Below, in pieces: positions 36,990-45,269 of a DNA stretch of 63,830 nt. The position numbers were made by a program, and so were the translations under genes. The notes under the pieces are model-generated. The model was given only the letters and a program-made list of their open reading frames with translations. It was not told the DNA's origin and searched no databases. Source of the DNA: Bacteroidota bacterium (GTDB taxonomy: Bacteria > Bacteroidota > Bacteroidia > Bacteroidales > F082); contig JABMPH010000418.1 of NCBI GenBank assembly GCA_013203805.1, positions 1 through 63,830 on the forward strand, written 5' to 3'. Each line of letters opens with the position of its first letter. Position 1 is the stretch's first letter.

Positions 36990-37994
36990 ATGAAATATAC
37001 TAATTCTATTACTTTTGTTTCACTGTCACTTATTTTGCTAATTTCATCTTGTCAGATGGGGCAAAATAACAGAAAGTCATCAAATAAAGCCCAAAAAGCT
37101 GAACGAATTATAGCTCCTAAATTTAATGCTGATTCAGCTTTTTTATATGTTGCTGATCAGGTTGATTTTGGACCTCGAGTACCTGGGAGTGATGAACATA
37201 GCAAGTGTGCAATATGGATCATTGATAAGCTTGAGGATTATGGAGCTAATGTTACATCTCAAAAGTTCAAGACCAGAACATATGATAATGTAACAAGGAG
37301 AGGTCAAAATATTATTGCTTCATTTAATACGGAAGCTAAAAAGCGGATATTATTGATGGCGCATTGGGATTCTCGTCCATTTGCTGACCACGATGATAAT
37401 CCCAATAATTATAATACTCCTATAGACGGAGCCAATGATGGAGCTAGCGGAGTTGGTGTACTTCTTGAGATGGCAAGGCAATTTCAGTTAAAGAGCCCCA
37501 AAGTTGGTGTAGATATTGTTCTTTTTGATTTGGAAGACTGGGGGCCACCACATGAGATGCAAATAACTTATGATGAAGAATATTGGGGATTAGGATCACA
37601 ATATTGGTCACAAAATCCTCACAAGTATGGGTACACTGCTGCCTTTGGAATATTATTGGATATGGTTGGTGCTAAAAATGCAGAATTCAGAAGAGAATAT
37701 CATTCAGATCGTGAGGCCGGATTTGTAGTTGATATTGTTTGGGATGCCGCTTCCGATCTTGGATATAGGAATGTATTTATAGATGCACCGGGCGGGCAAA
37801 TAACTGATGACCATTATTTTGTAAACAAATATGCCAAGATTCCATCTATTGATATTATCCATTTAGATTCAAATAGTAAAAACCGAAGCTTCTTCGATCA
37901 TTGGCATACTACTAATGATAAGATTGAACATATCGATAAACAAAGTCTACAGATTGTTGGGGATGTACTTATGACTGTGGTTTATAATGAATAG
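36990..37994 (+). CDS. Glutaminyl cyclase-like M28 family lipoprotein
   Basis: 334 residues. LISSC gives a lipobox (Cys21). The M28/glutaminyl-cyclase zinc-site regions are LLMAHWDSRPFAD near 121-133, DGANDGASGVGVLLEMARQ with Asp150, FDLEDWG with acidic residues 182-183, and HWHTTNDKIEHID near 300. This arrangement matches type II glutaminyl cyclases of Bacteroidota such as that of Porphyromonas gingivalis, which convert N-terminal Gln of exported proteins to pyroglutamate in the periplasm. An aminopeptidase is the alternative in the same family, but the single-zinc ligand pattern favours the cyclase. A dozen exported proteins in this window have Gln at position +1. Confidence 0.82.
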   Translation: MKYTNSITFVSLSLILLISSCQMGQNNRKSSNKAQKAERIIAPKFNADSAFLYVADQVDFGPRVPGSDEHSKCAIWIIDKLEDYGANVTSQKFKTRTYDNVTRRGQNIIASFNTEAKKRILLMAHWDSRPFADHDDNPNNYNTPIDGANDGASGVGVLLEMARQFQLKSPKVGVDIVLFDLEDWGPPHEMQITYDEEYWGLGSQYWSQNPHKYGYTAAFGILLDMVGAKNAEFRREYHSDREAGFVVDIVWDAASDLGYRNVFIDAPGGQITDDHYFVNKYAKIPSIDIIHLDSNSKNRSFFDHWHTTNDKIEHIDKQSLQIVGDVLMTVVYNE

Positions 37995-38215
37995 TTACAA
38001 TTATTTGTTGGAGATAATATAAAAATCAATATTGTGATTTATAAGTATCCACTACATATAATATTTGGCAAAGAAAATATTGACTTAATTTTAGAAGGGA
38101 TAGAACTTCAAAAAATAATAACATTGAGACTTCAATTTAGGCATTGACATCTGACATTTTACGAACACCTTAAATACCCAAAATTTCATGCAGATAGCAT
38201 TTCATCATAATTAAA

Positions 38216-39220
38216 ATGAATAAACAAATTTGTAAACGATACAGCACCACCATATTAGTATTTGTAATATTGAGCGTAGCAATTTTAAGCATTAACTCAA
38301 AAAACAAAACCGAAACGAAGTTCTTGAAAATGTTTGGCTATAAGGGGAAAGTAAAATCCATTTGCACTTATATTCTTGATCCAAATTGCGATTTATCAAA
38401 TATTAAAACAGGTGATACAATAAAGAGTGTCGATATGCACTTTGATCGTAAAGGAAGACTTCTAAAATCAATTAGTCTAAATGAGAAAAATAATCCTCTA
38501 TTGTCAGTAACTTATTTATATGATAAGAAAAATAATCCTACTGAAATGATAACACACACAGAATCTGGCTCACTCAAGGAGCGGTTAGTGTTGTATTATG
38601 ATAAAGGTGGTCATACTATAGGTGAAAAACTGTATAATTCAAGTGGTGGTTTAGAAATGCATCTCAAAGACATACATGACAACAACGGAAATTTAATTGA
38701 AACATATAGTGCTTTGGATAATTATCTATATCCAAGGTATATTTACGATTATAATGAAGACAACAAGCTTGTCGAAGAAAGAAGCTATTTTGCTTTTAAT
38801 AAATATTACAAGTCAATATACAAATATGATGACTTTGAAAATGTTATTGAAGCATTAAGATATGATACAGATGGAACAATTGATACCGGATATAAAGCTA
38901 CATATTATAAAGAGGCGATGCCTAAAATGAAGGTGCGGTTTAAAAATGATTCAATAACTGAGAAAATTTATTACGAATACGATAACAAAGATAGGATATT
39001 GATTGAAACCCATTTTAATTCTGACGGAAGTTTTGATTATCAGATAACTGCAATATACGATAATTACAACAACCTTGTAATGGAAAAATTTATTGGTAGA
39101 TATACTGGTACTCAGGAGAATATTTTAACATTTGATGAAATTGGAAATGTAATTTTAGAAATTAGAAAATGGAATACTCAAATTGAGTTCATTGAGAAAT
39201 CATCAATTATTTATTATTAA
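38216..39220 (+). CDS. Exported YD/RHS-like repeat protein of unknown function
   Basis: 334 residues with an N-terminal hydrophobic segment (about 11-27). Six or more imperfect repeats of about 21-25 residues have the pattern YDxxGNxxE (YYDKGGHTIGEKLY, DNNGNLIETYS, YNEDNKLVEERSYF, YDDFENVIEALRYD, YDNKDRILIETHF, YDNYNNLVMEKFI, FDEIGNVILEIRK). They resemble the YD repeats of RHS shells but are much shorter in total. It may fold as a beta-solenoid or sheet outside the cytoplasm. A short secreted protein follows 5 bases later, so the two are probably co-transcribed. Confidence 0.65.
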   Translation: MNKQICKRYSTTILVFVILSVAILSINSKNKTETKFLKMFGYKGKVKSICTYILDPNCDLSNIKTGDTIKSVDMHFDRKGRLLKSISLNEKNNPLLSVTYLYDKKNNPTEMITHTESGSLKERLVLYYDKGGHTIGEKLYNSSGGLEMHLKDIHDNNGNLIETYSALDNYLYPRYIYDYNEDNKLVEERSYFAFNKYYKSIYKYDDFENVIEALRYDTDGTIDTGYKATYYKEAMPKMKVRFKNDSITEKIYYEYDNKDRILIETHFNSDGSFDYQITAIYDNYNNLVMEKFIGRYTGTQENILTFDEIGNVILEIRKWNTQIEFIEKSSIIYY

Positions 39221-39225
39221 ACTTT

Positions 39226-39699
39226 ATGAAAAAACAAATTTCTGTGTTAACATTGTTTTTATCATTGCTTCTATATTATGGAGTTCAAATAGTTCCAGCG
39301 CAATCCATAATTGATACAACCGATTATTACATAACAAATGGTGAAATTGAATTCTTGGGATATGATATAATGGTTTCAACTGAACTCACAGAAAGTGGTT
39401 ATGCTGCTAATAACTTACAACATATTGAAATAAAGAATGGCCAAAATATATATATATTTGTTGATTGGTATAATTTACCAGTCCGTGAACATTTAATTGA
39501 ATATGTGTTCAAAGATGGTGATAACAACTTTATTTTGAGGCATGAATATACTGAAACACCTAAGAACTCCAGATACTATATCTATTTAAAATTGCCTTTT
39601 TACAGTCACTTCATATCTCATAATACAGTCTTAATTAGAATTTCAATTGATGATTATTTACTTGCTGAGAAAGAATTCACGGTATCTTTTACAGAGTAG
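39226..39699 (+). CDS. Secreted hypothetical protein
   Basis: 157 residues with a signal peptide (MKKQISVLTLFLSLLLYYGVQIVPA, then Gln). The remainder looks like one all-beta, Ig-like domain (GQNIYIFVDWYNLPVREHLIEYVF, FILRHEYTETPKNSRYYIYLKLP as strands). No known family. It is 5 bases downstream of the YD-like repeat gene, so the pair may act together in the envelope. Confidence 0.6.
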   Translation: MKKQISVLTLFLSLLLYYGVQIVPAQSIIDTTDYYITNGEIEFLGYDIMVSTELTESGYAANNLQHIEIKNGQNIYIFVDWYNLPVREHLIEYVFKDGDNNFILRHEYTETPKNSRYYIYLKLPFYSHFISHNTVLIRISIDDYLLAEKEFTVSFTE

Positions 39700-39777
39700 T
39701 AATAATAAAATTCACATTTGTTTTCAGTTAAACAACCGGGAAAAATCAGAAAACAGATCAATAATCACAGAAACACT

Positions 39778-40824
39778 CTACTTTGACATCTTTTCCTTTG
39801 AAAAAACCCTCCTCAACCAAATTGGAAGAATAATTACACCAATAATAAGGTAGGGATAATAGGAGACCAGCCTCCAAAATACAGCAAGTGGAGCATACCA
39901 TGAAGCATTGGGAATAAAATCACCTAAGAAATCTGAAAAAACAAATTCTGCAATACCACTACCCCCGGGAGTTGGGCTAATCAATAGAATAATCCACATA
40001 CTTAGCTGTCTTCCATAAATTAAAAAGTGGTCCGAAATACTATATCGGTCTGCAAAAAATGCGATCAACATGAAATTAACTACCCAATACCTACCGGTCC
40101 AGGCCAAAATAGTGGCAATGAAACTCTTACCCCAATATGAGGCAGGTTTCCTTTTTATTGAATCTGATGTTTGAATTAGCTGATTTGCTGATTTTCTTGC
40201 CCTGAGCCTCCATCGCACCAAGATTGGAAAGAGAAAAACCCATGAAATAAAAGACTTAAATAAATGTGGATTTATAAAAAGGGCGTATGTTAAAAACAAT
40301 GTGTAGAAAAAAATAATTAAGTAGCCTCCGTAAAAGGCATAGATAATCTGATCAATTGTTATCGATTCAGGTGGAAATATATTTGTCCCATAAACAAAAT
40401 AAACAATTGGAACCGAAACAACGAAAAATACTTCATCAAGGAAAATTGCCGTAAGAACAACAGCAGTGCTTTTGCCAGCACTAATACCTTCTTTATATAA
40501 AAAGAAAATTGCCGGTCCGGTTCCGCCTACAACTGATGGAGAAATTGCCGAACTAAATTCCCAAAGCATGATTACATTAAATGCTTGTCCCCAGCTAATT
40601 TCTGAATCCGTTAGTATGATGAGGCGGTAAATATAAGCCAGATCACGAATAGCCATCATTAACAAGGCAATCAATATATAAAAAACAGTATGCCATGTAA
40701 ATGAAAGAAATGAAAATGTCTCAGTGTCAAAACTTCTGTACATTAAAAACGCACTTACACCAAGTCCAATTATGATTGGCCATATTATACGACTTGGTTT
40801 TAAGCTATTAATTATTCTATCCAA
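39778..40824 (-). CDS. UPF0104/lysylphosphatidylglycerol-synthase-like membrane protein (first copy)
   Basis: 348 residues from a TTG at 40824. A longer frame starting at a TTG at 40845 is rejected because that codon is part of the -7 promoter box TATCTTTG. About eight membrane helices are visible (SRIIWPIIIGLGVSAFLMY, WHTVFYILIALLMM and others), with the family's GGTGPAIFFLYKEG and the C-terminal PTPGGSGIAEFVFS loop. This is the YbhN/MprF transmembrane family, present in lysyl-PG synthases and as stand-alone proteins. Stand-alone members have been linked to lipid flipping or glycolipid processing. It has no catalytic MprF GNAT domain. A second family member is at 47.8 kb. Confidence 0.8.
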   Translation of the reverse strand: MDRIINSLKPSRIIWPIIIGLGVSAFLMYRSFDTETFSFLSFTWHTVFYILIALLMMAIRDLAYIYRLIILTDSEISWGQAFNVIMLWEFSSAISPSVVGGTGPAIFFLYKEGISAGKSTAVVLTAIFLDEVFFVVSVPIVYFVYGTNIFPPESITIDQIIYAFYGGYLIIFFYTLFLTYALFINPHLFKSFISWVFLFPILVRWRLRARKSANQLIQTSDSIKRKPASYWGKSFIATILAWTGRYWVVNFMLIAFFADRYSISDHFLIYGRQLSMWIILLISPTPGGSGIAEFVFSDFLGDFIPNASWYAPLAVFWRLVSYYPYLIIGVIILPIWLRRVFSKEKMSK

Positions 40825-40842
40825 AACTTTGTGCTTGTTGTG

Positions 40843-40876
40843 CAAAGATAATTCATATCCATTGAATTAGGGTCAA
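40843..40876 (-). promoter_or_regulatory. Bacteroidota promoter (TTG-N23-TATCTTTG) for the UPF0104 gene
   Basis: On the minus strand TATCTTTG is at 40850-40843 and TTG at 40876-40874. The -7 box includes the first base triplet of the longest frame, so translation must start downstream. Confidence 0.55.
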
Positions 40877-40894
40877 TCAAATGTTACTTTATCG

Positions 40895-40958
40895 CAAACA
40901 AATGCGCCAATACGTCAGTGTGAATTTATACTTAGTGTCAATATGGCGCATTTGTTTG
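40895..40958. repeat. Perfect 15-base inverted repeat between UPF0104 and hsp20 genes
   Basis: Arms at 40895-40909 and 40944-40958 are exact complements, with a 34-base spacer. The arms have core GGCGCATTTG. The element lies about 105 bases before the hsp20 ATG and just behind the divergent promoter of the UPF0104 gene. It could be a two-site operator or a transcribed hairpin. It is not a CIRCE element. Confidence 0.75.
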
Positions 40959-41050
40959 GTTTCTTATATCATTTTAAACTATGGAATAGGATTTGACAAA
41001 ATACGAACAGAACACAAATAGAAATAATAACTGATTAACAACAAAAAAAT

Positions 41051-41056
41051 AGGAGG
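41051..41056 (+). promoter_or_regulatory. Strong Shine-Dalgarno sequence (AGGAGG) before hsp20
   Basis: AGGAGG sits 7 bases before the hsp20 ATG. It is unusual here because almost no other gene in the window has one. Confidence 0.8.
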
Positions 41057-41063
41057 AAACAAA

Positions 41064-41483
41064 ATGAATTTAGTAAAATTTAATCACCCAGGATTCACAA
41101 ATTTTTTCGATAATCTAGAAAGAACTCATAGTGGATTATCTAATTACGCTAAAGGTAATGTGCCTTCAGTAAATATTATTGAAAATGATAAGGACTTTGT
41201 TATAAAGTTCGCCGTACCTGGAGTAAAAAAGGATGAGTTTAACATTAATCTTGATAATCAGGTGTTAACAGTATCGAGAGAACTTAAGGAAGAAAAAGAA
41301 GAAACAAAAGAAAACTACACTCGCAGAGAATTTGTTTATGATAGTTTCAGTCGTTCATTCACACTTCCAAAAAGTATATTGTTCGACAAAATTGCAGCTG
41401 ATTATAACGAAGGAATATTAAAACTAACTCTTCCAAAAAAAGAGGAAGAAGCTAAACTAAGTCGTGAAATTAAAATCTCTTAG
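41064..41483 (+). CDS. Small heat-shock protein, Hsp20/alpha-crystallin family
   Basis: 139 residues. A short N-terminal arm (about 1-32) is followed by the alpha-crystallin domain: VPSVNIIENDKDFVIKFAVPG, KDEFNINLDNQVLTVSRE, FSRSFTLPKSILFDKIAADYNEGILKLTLPK (quoted as short pieces YNEGILKLTLPK). The end carries a KI-type tail (REIKIS). It holds unfolding proteins in an ATP-independent way. A canonical Shine-Dalgarno, an upstream inverted repeat and a terminator behind it suggest a separately regulated stress gene. Confidence 0.95.
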   Translation: MNLVKFNHPGFTNFFDNLERTHSGLSNYAKGNVPSVNIIENDKDFVIKFAVPGVKKDEFNINLDNQVLTVSRELKEEKEETKENYTRREFVYDSFSRSFTLPKSILFDKIAADYNEGILKLTLPKKEEEAKLSREIKIS

Positions 41484-41513
41484 CGCTATATTTTAACTGC
41501 CAGCACTAATTGC

Positions 41514-41541
41514 AAAACCCGGTTGAAAGACTGGGTTTTTT
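41514..41541 (+). terminator. Rho-independent terminator after hsp20
   Basis: AAAACCCGG and CTGGGTTTTTT form a short stem with a loop of eight bases and a T-run, 30 bases past the hsp20 stop. Confidence 0.8.
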
Positions 41542-41655
41542 GTTTTTATCTTGAACAAATCAATTCAAAATAGCATGTTTGTAGACGCTTTTAGCATATA
41601 CATCTATTTATAATCAATTTACAATGAATACCGGCACTTATTTATATTTTTAAAA

Positions 41656-41663
41656 TACATTTG
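41656..41663 (+). promoter_or_regulatory. Bacteroidota -7 promoter box (TACATTTG)
   Basis: TACATTTG matches TAnnTTTG, 30 bases before the ATG of the M16 peptidase. The -33 position is only T-rich. Confidence 0.5.
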
Positions 41664-41693
41664 TACTTTAGTTGATAACCTAAATTAAATATT

Positions 41694-44507
41694 ATGAAAA
41701 AGTTTCTTATTGCATTTTGCGCAATGATTTTGTTCAGTAGTATTTCTTTGATGGCTACTGATGTTGATTCCAATAAAGTTCCATTGGATCCCAAAGTACG
41801 TTATGGAAAGCTAGATAACGGCATGACCTATTATATCAGGTCGAATAATCTTCCCGAAAATCGAGCTGATTTTTATATCGTTTTTAATGTTGGAGCAATC
41901 CTTGAAAATGATGATCAGGATGGTCTTGCACACTTAACTGAGCATATGGCATTTAATGGCACAAAAAATTTCCCAAAAAAAGGAGTTCTTGATTTTCTGG
42001 AAAGAAATGGTGTAGCATTTGGACATAATGTAAATGCCTTTACCAGCTTGGATGTTACTGCCTACAATCTTAATGATGTTCCATTAACAAATGAATCGGT
42101 AATTGATTCATCATTATTGGTACTTCACGATTGGTCGAATTATGTTTCTTTCGAAGACGAAGAAATTGATGCTGAACGTAAAGTTGTTCATGAAGAATGG
42201 AGAACACGTAGAAGTGCTGATTTTAGAATGAGGAAGGAACTCATGCCAACTCTTTACAAAGGTTCAAAATACGCTAAGCGCGATGTAATTGGTAGTCTTG
42301 ATGTTATTGACAATTGTACATACGAAACCCTCCGTTCTTTTTACAGAGATTGGTATCGTCCTGATTTGGAAACTGTAATAATTGTTGGTGATTTTGATGC
42401 AAAAGAAATGGAGAAAAAAATTATCGCTTTATTCTCGGAAGTCCCAAAAGCTGTTAATCCAACACCTCGTCCTGTATATGAAGTTCCAAATAACAAAGAG
42501 CCCTTGATAGGTATTGCAACTGATCCTGAGGCCCAAAGAAATACCGTTACAGTATATTTTAAACATGATATAGTTCAACCCGAAGATAAGGATGTTGATT
42601 ATATGCGTGTCCTTCTTGTTCAACGTATGTATAACGATATGATTAATAATCGACTTAACGAATTAGTGCAAAAAGAAAATCCTCCATATATTGTTGGTTA
42701 TTCAGCATATACTGGTATGACCAGATCGAAAGATGCATTTATGGCCGTGGCGTTTGCCCGTGATAATGAAATACTAACCGCACTAAATACTGTCCTTGAA
42801 GAAAACCAAAGAGTTCGTCAACATGGGTTTACCCAAAGTGAATTAGACAGAACAAAAATGGATATCCTTCGTGGATATGAAAAAGCATATAAGGAGAAGG
42901 ATAAGCAAAAGAATAACAATTACGTTTGGGAGTATTTTTCTAATTATCTAACAAATGAACCAACCCCAGGAATAGAATATGAATTTGCTTTCGCGAATAA
43001 AGTATTGCCAGAAATAAGTCTGGAAGAAATAAATAGTCTGCCCGCCAGTTGGATTACAGATGATAATATCGTTGTTTCCATTACAGGTTTAGAAAAAGAA
43101 GGTGTTACACTTCCAACAAAAGAAGAGGTTCTGGCTGTTATTGAAAAGAGTAAAAATGTAAGACTTGATGCTTATGTTGATGCTGTTCTTGACAAACCAC
43201 TTGTTGCCGTGCTACCCGAGCCATCACCAGTGGCTACCACCGAAGTACTAAACGAACTTGGCGTTACAATATGGACATTGGAAAATGGAGCTGAAATAAT
43301 ACTAAAGAAAACTGATTTTAAAGAAGACGAAATATTATTTGATGCATATAGTTTTGGTGGAAGCTCATTGATTGAATTGGGAAAAATTCCATCTACAGAC
43401 ATGACAACAACCATTGTTTCTCAATGTGGAGTTGGTGAATTCGACAATATTACTTTAGAGAAGATGATGGCAGGAAAGGTTCTAAGACTTAACCCTTACA
43501 TCACCGATATAACTGAAGGTTTCAGTGGATCAACTTCACCCGATGATATCGAAACTTTTATGCAACTTCTTTATTTAAAATTTGAGCAACCTCGTTTCGA
43601 TGAGGAAGCTTACGGAGCATTCCTGAGCCGTATTAAAGCCTGGGTTCAAAATACCAGTACCGACCCAAGAACTGTTGCAAACGACTCTATTTCATTCTTA
43701 ATGGTTGACCGTAATCCACGGAATTCCCCAATGAATACTGACAAACTTGACAAGGTTGATTTTGAAGAAATTAAAGCCATATACAATGATAGATTTGCAG
43801 ATGGTGCTAATTTTAGATACTATTTTGTGGGAAATATCGATGAGGCAATATTAAAGCCATTGGTTGAAACATATATCGGTGGTTTATCTGATAAAGCTGC
43901 AACGGAAACATGGAAAGACAATAATGTTCGCCCACCGAAGGAGGATGCCGTAAACGTATTTAATATTCCAATGGAAACTCCAAAAGCAACGGTATTTGTT
44001 AATTATAATGGCAATATGAAATATAATGCCGAGAATATTGTTTACTTAAGTGCGATCAAATATATTCTCAGTTTAAGATATACTGAAACCATAAGGGAAG
44101 AAGAAGGGGGATCATATGGAGTAGGAGTATGGACATCAACAAGCAAATATCCCTATGAAGGATTTAAAATAAACATGAAGTTTGATTGTGATCCTGAAAG
44201 GGCTGAAGCCTTAAAATCGATTGTATATGCTGAGGTGGAGAAACTAAAAGTTGATGGTCCTAAAGAAAAAGATGTTAATAAAACAATTGAGTACTTCATT
44301 AAAACACGCGAAGAAGATTTAAAGGAGAACAGGTTCTGGCTAGATGCACTTGTATCGATGGATAAGTATGATCTAAACACAATTGATAAAGCAAATTATG
44401 AAGAGATTGTTAAGAATATGACGGTTAAGAAACTTCAAAAATTTGCAAGTACGGTGTTTGGTAGTAGTAAGAATGTTGAAGTTGTTATGCTTCCTTTAGC
44501 TGAGTAA
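41694..44507 (+). CDS. M16 family zinc metallopeptidase (pitrilysin/PqqL-like), secreted
   Basis: 937 residues with a signal peptide (MKKFLIAFCAMILFSSISLMA). Two M16 halves are present. The catalytic inverted zinc motif HLTEH is at 80-84 (His80, Glu83, His84), with the distal Glu in EEIDAERKVVHEEWR near 160. The second half (about 520-937) has LGVTIWTLENGAEIILKKTDF, TIREEEGGSYGVGVW and lacks the zinc motif, as expected for the inactive partner domain. The length fits the single-chain PqqL/YhjJ-like group of Bacteroidota. It degrades peptides in the periplasm. It is monocistronic with its own promoter and terminator. Confidence 0.92.
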   Translation: MKKFLIAFCAMILFSSISLMATDVDSNKVPLDPKVRYGKLDNGMTYYIRSNNLPENRADFYIVFNVGAILENDDQDGLAHLTEHMAFNGTKNFPKKGVLDFLERNGVAFGHNVNAFTSLDVTAYNLNDVPLTNESVIDSSLLVLHDWSNYVSFEDEEIDAERKVVHEEWRTRRSADFRMRKELMPTLYKGSKYAKRDVIGSLDVIDNCTYETLRSFYRDWYRPDLETVIIVGDFDAKEMEKKIIALFSEVPKAVNPTPRPVYEVPNNKEPLIGIATDPEAQRNTVTVYFKHDIVQPEDKDVDYMRVLLVQRMYNDMINNRLNELVQKENPPYIVGYSAYTGMTRSKDAFMAVAFARDNEILTALNTVLEENQRVRQHGFTQSELDRTKMDILRGYEKAYKEKDKQKNNNYVWEYFSNYLTNEPTPGIEYEFAFANKVLPEISLEEINSLPASWITDDNIVVSITGLEKEGVTLPTKEEVLAVIEKSKNVRLDAYVDAVLDKPLVAVLPEPSPVATTEVLNELGVTIWTLENGAEIILKKTDFKEDEILFDAYSFGGSSLIELGKIPSTDMTTTIVSQCGVGEFDNITLEKMMAGKVLRLNPYITDITEGFSGSTSPDDIETFMQLLYLKFEQPRFDEEAYGAFLSRIKAWVQNTSTDPRTVANDSISFLMVDRNPRNSPMNTDKLDKVDFEEIKAIYNDRFADGANFRYYFVGNIDEAILKPLVETYIGGLSDKAATETWKDNNVRPPKEDAVNVFNIPMETPKATVFVNYNGNMKYNAENIVYLSAIKYILSLRYTETIREEEGGSYGVGVWTSTSKYPYEGFKINMKFDCDPERAEALKSIVYAEVEKLKVDGPKEKDVNKTIEYFIKTREEDLKENRFWLDALVSMDKYDLNTIDKANYEEIVKNMTVKKLQKFASTVFGSSKNVEVVMLPLAE

Positions 44508-44556
44508 CTGCACCACTTAGTTAGGATTAAGTTTATATCCTAAAATTTTGATAAAT

Positions 44557-44590
44557 AACTCCCGTATTATTAATTGATTCGGGAGTTTTT
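44557..44590 (+). terminator. Rho-independent terminator after the M16 peptidase
   Basis: AACTCCCG and CGGGAGTT enclose a 15-base loop and are followed by a T-run, 50 bases past the stop codon. Confidence 0.85.
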
Positions 44591-44617
44591 TTCTCTGTTA
44601 GTTGGTTTTGAAGTAAA

Positions 44618-44812
44618 CTATGCAAACATCAATAAACTAATAGCCATTACACCCATTCCTGCAATTAAGCCATAGATAGAAAGATGGTGTTCGCCATATT
44701 CTTCGGCAGCAGGTAATAATTCATCGAGGGAAATAAAAACCATAATACCTGCCACACTTGCGAAAAGTACACCAAATACAATTGCATTCCAATCCATTCC
44801 ACTCCAATCCAT
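44618..44812 (-). pseudogene. ZupT (ZIP zinc transporter) C-terminal remnant
   Basis: 64 codons from an ATG at 44812. From residue 11 to the end it matches the last two helices of Zup[21 protein letters not shown], then [21 protein letters not shown] and an ISLLMFA end. Complete ZupT has about 260 residues and eight helices, so roughly 200 N-terminal residues with the metal-binding helices are missing. The first ten residues ([10 protein letters not shown]) come from an imperfect 15-base tandem repeat and may be post-deletion sequence. It lies 18 bases past the stop of a 113-residue gene. It may still be translated as a two-helix protein, but transport is not expected. Confidence 0.8.
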
Positions 44813-44830
44813 AGCGAATTTAGTTTTTGA

Positions 44831-45172
44831 TTATTCTTCGATTGATTTTCGATTTTGTTTCTCTTTATGCTCTTTATACGCCTGTCTCATTTTAACTTTT
44901 TCCATTTCTCTGTCTAATACCAGATGAGTAATTCGCCAGGCTTGTTCATCAACATCGGGCAAACTCAATGCATCATTAAATTTCGATTCATCTACATCAT
45001 GCCTGTAAATCAAATTACATAATTTCTCAAAATCATTTGAAAGTAAATTGGAAACAAATATGTGAAGCCTGATTTCCAGATCATTTCTGCTCAATGAGTC
45101 ATAATCACTTTTAAGGGGTTCGTTAAATCTATATAGTTCTTCGTTCAATTTAAGTGGAAGTTTATTAATCAA
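44831..45172 (-). CDS. Conserved-looking hypothetical protein
   Basis: Up to 113 residues, predicted soluble and helical, highly charged (SRNDLEIRLHIFVSNLLSND, DVDEQAWRITHLVLDREMEK, C-terminal KEHKEKQNRKSIEE). No family recognised. The longest frame starts at a TTG (45172) that overlaps a TACTTTTG promoter-like box. A TTG at 45148 (105 residues) is an alternative start. It is divergent from tonB and directly upstream of the ZupT remnant. Confidence 0.5.
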   Translation of the reverse strand: MINKLPLKLNEELYRFNEPLKSDYDSLSRNDLEIRLHIFVSNLLSNDFEKLCNLIYRHDVDESKFNDALSLPDVDEQAWRITHLVLDREMEKVKMRQAYKEHKEKQNRKSIEE

Positions 45173-45177
45173 AAGTA
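45170..45177 (-). promoter_or_regulatory. Possible -7 promoter box (TACTTTTG) overlapping a start codon
   Basis: Minus-strand TACTTTTG matches TAnnTTTG but overlaps the TTG that begins the longest frame of the hypothetical gene. Either the box or that start is not real. Confidence 0.3.
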
Positions 45178-45269
45178 CAGAAATTAATTACTTGAAAAAA
45201 ATTGTGGCATAGTTGTTGGAATTTTATGTATTAACCGCGGACAAAAAATTAATTCTTAAAAAAACTGCT

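Noticed and set aside
38034-38147. A 37-codon GTG-start frame between the glutaminyl cyclase and YD-repeat genes
   Set aside because: There is no signal, helix or family-like motif, and no ribosome binding or coupling to neighbours. It is likely chance in A+T-rich DNA.
40895-40958. Invertible promoter flanked by inverted repeats
   Set aside because: The spacer is only 34 bases, contains no promoter box, and no recombinase gene is nearby.
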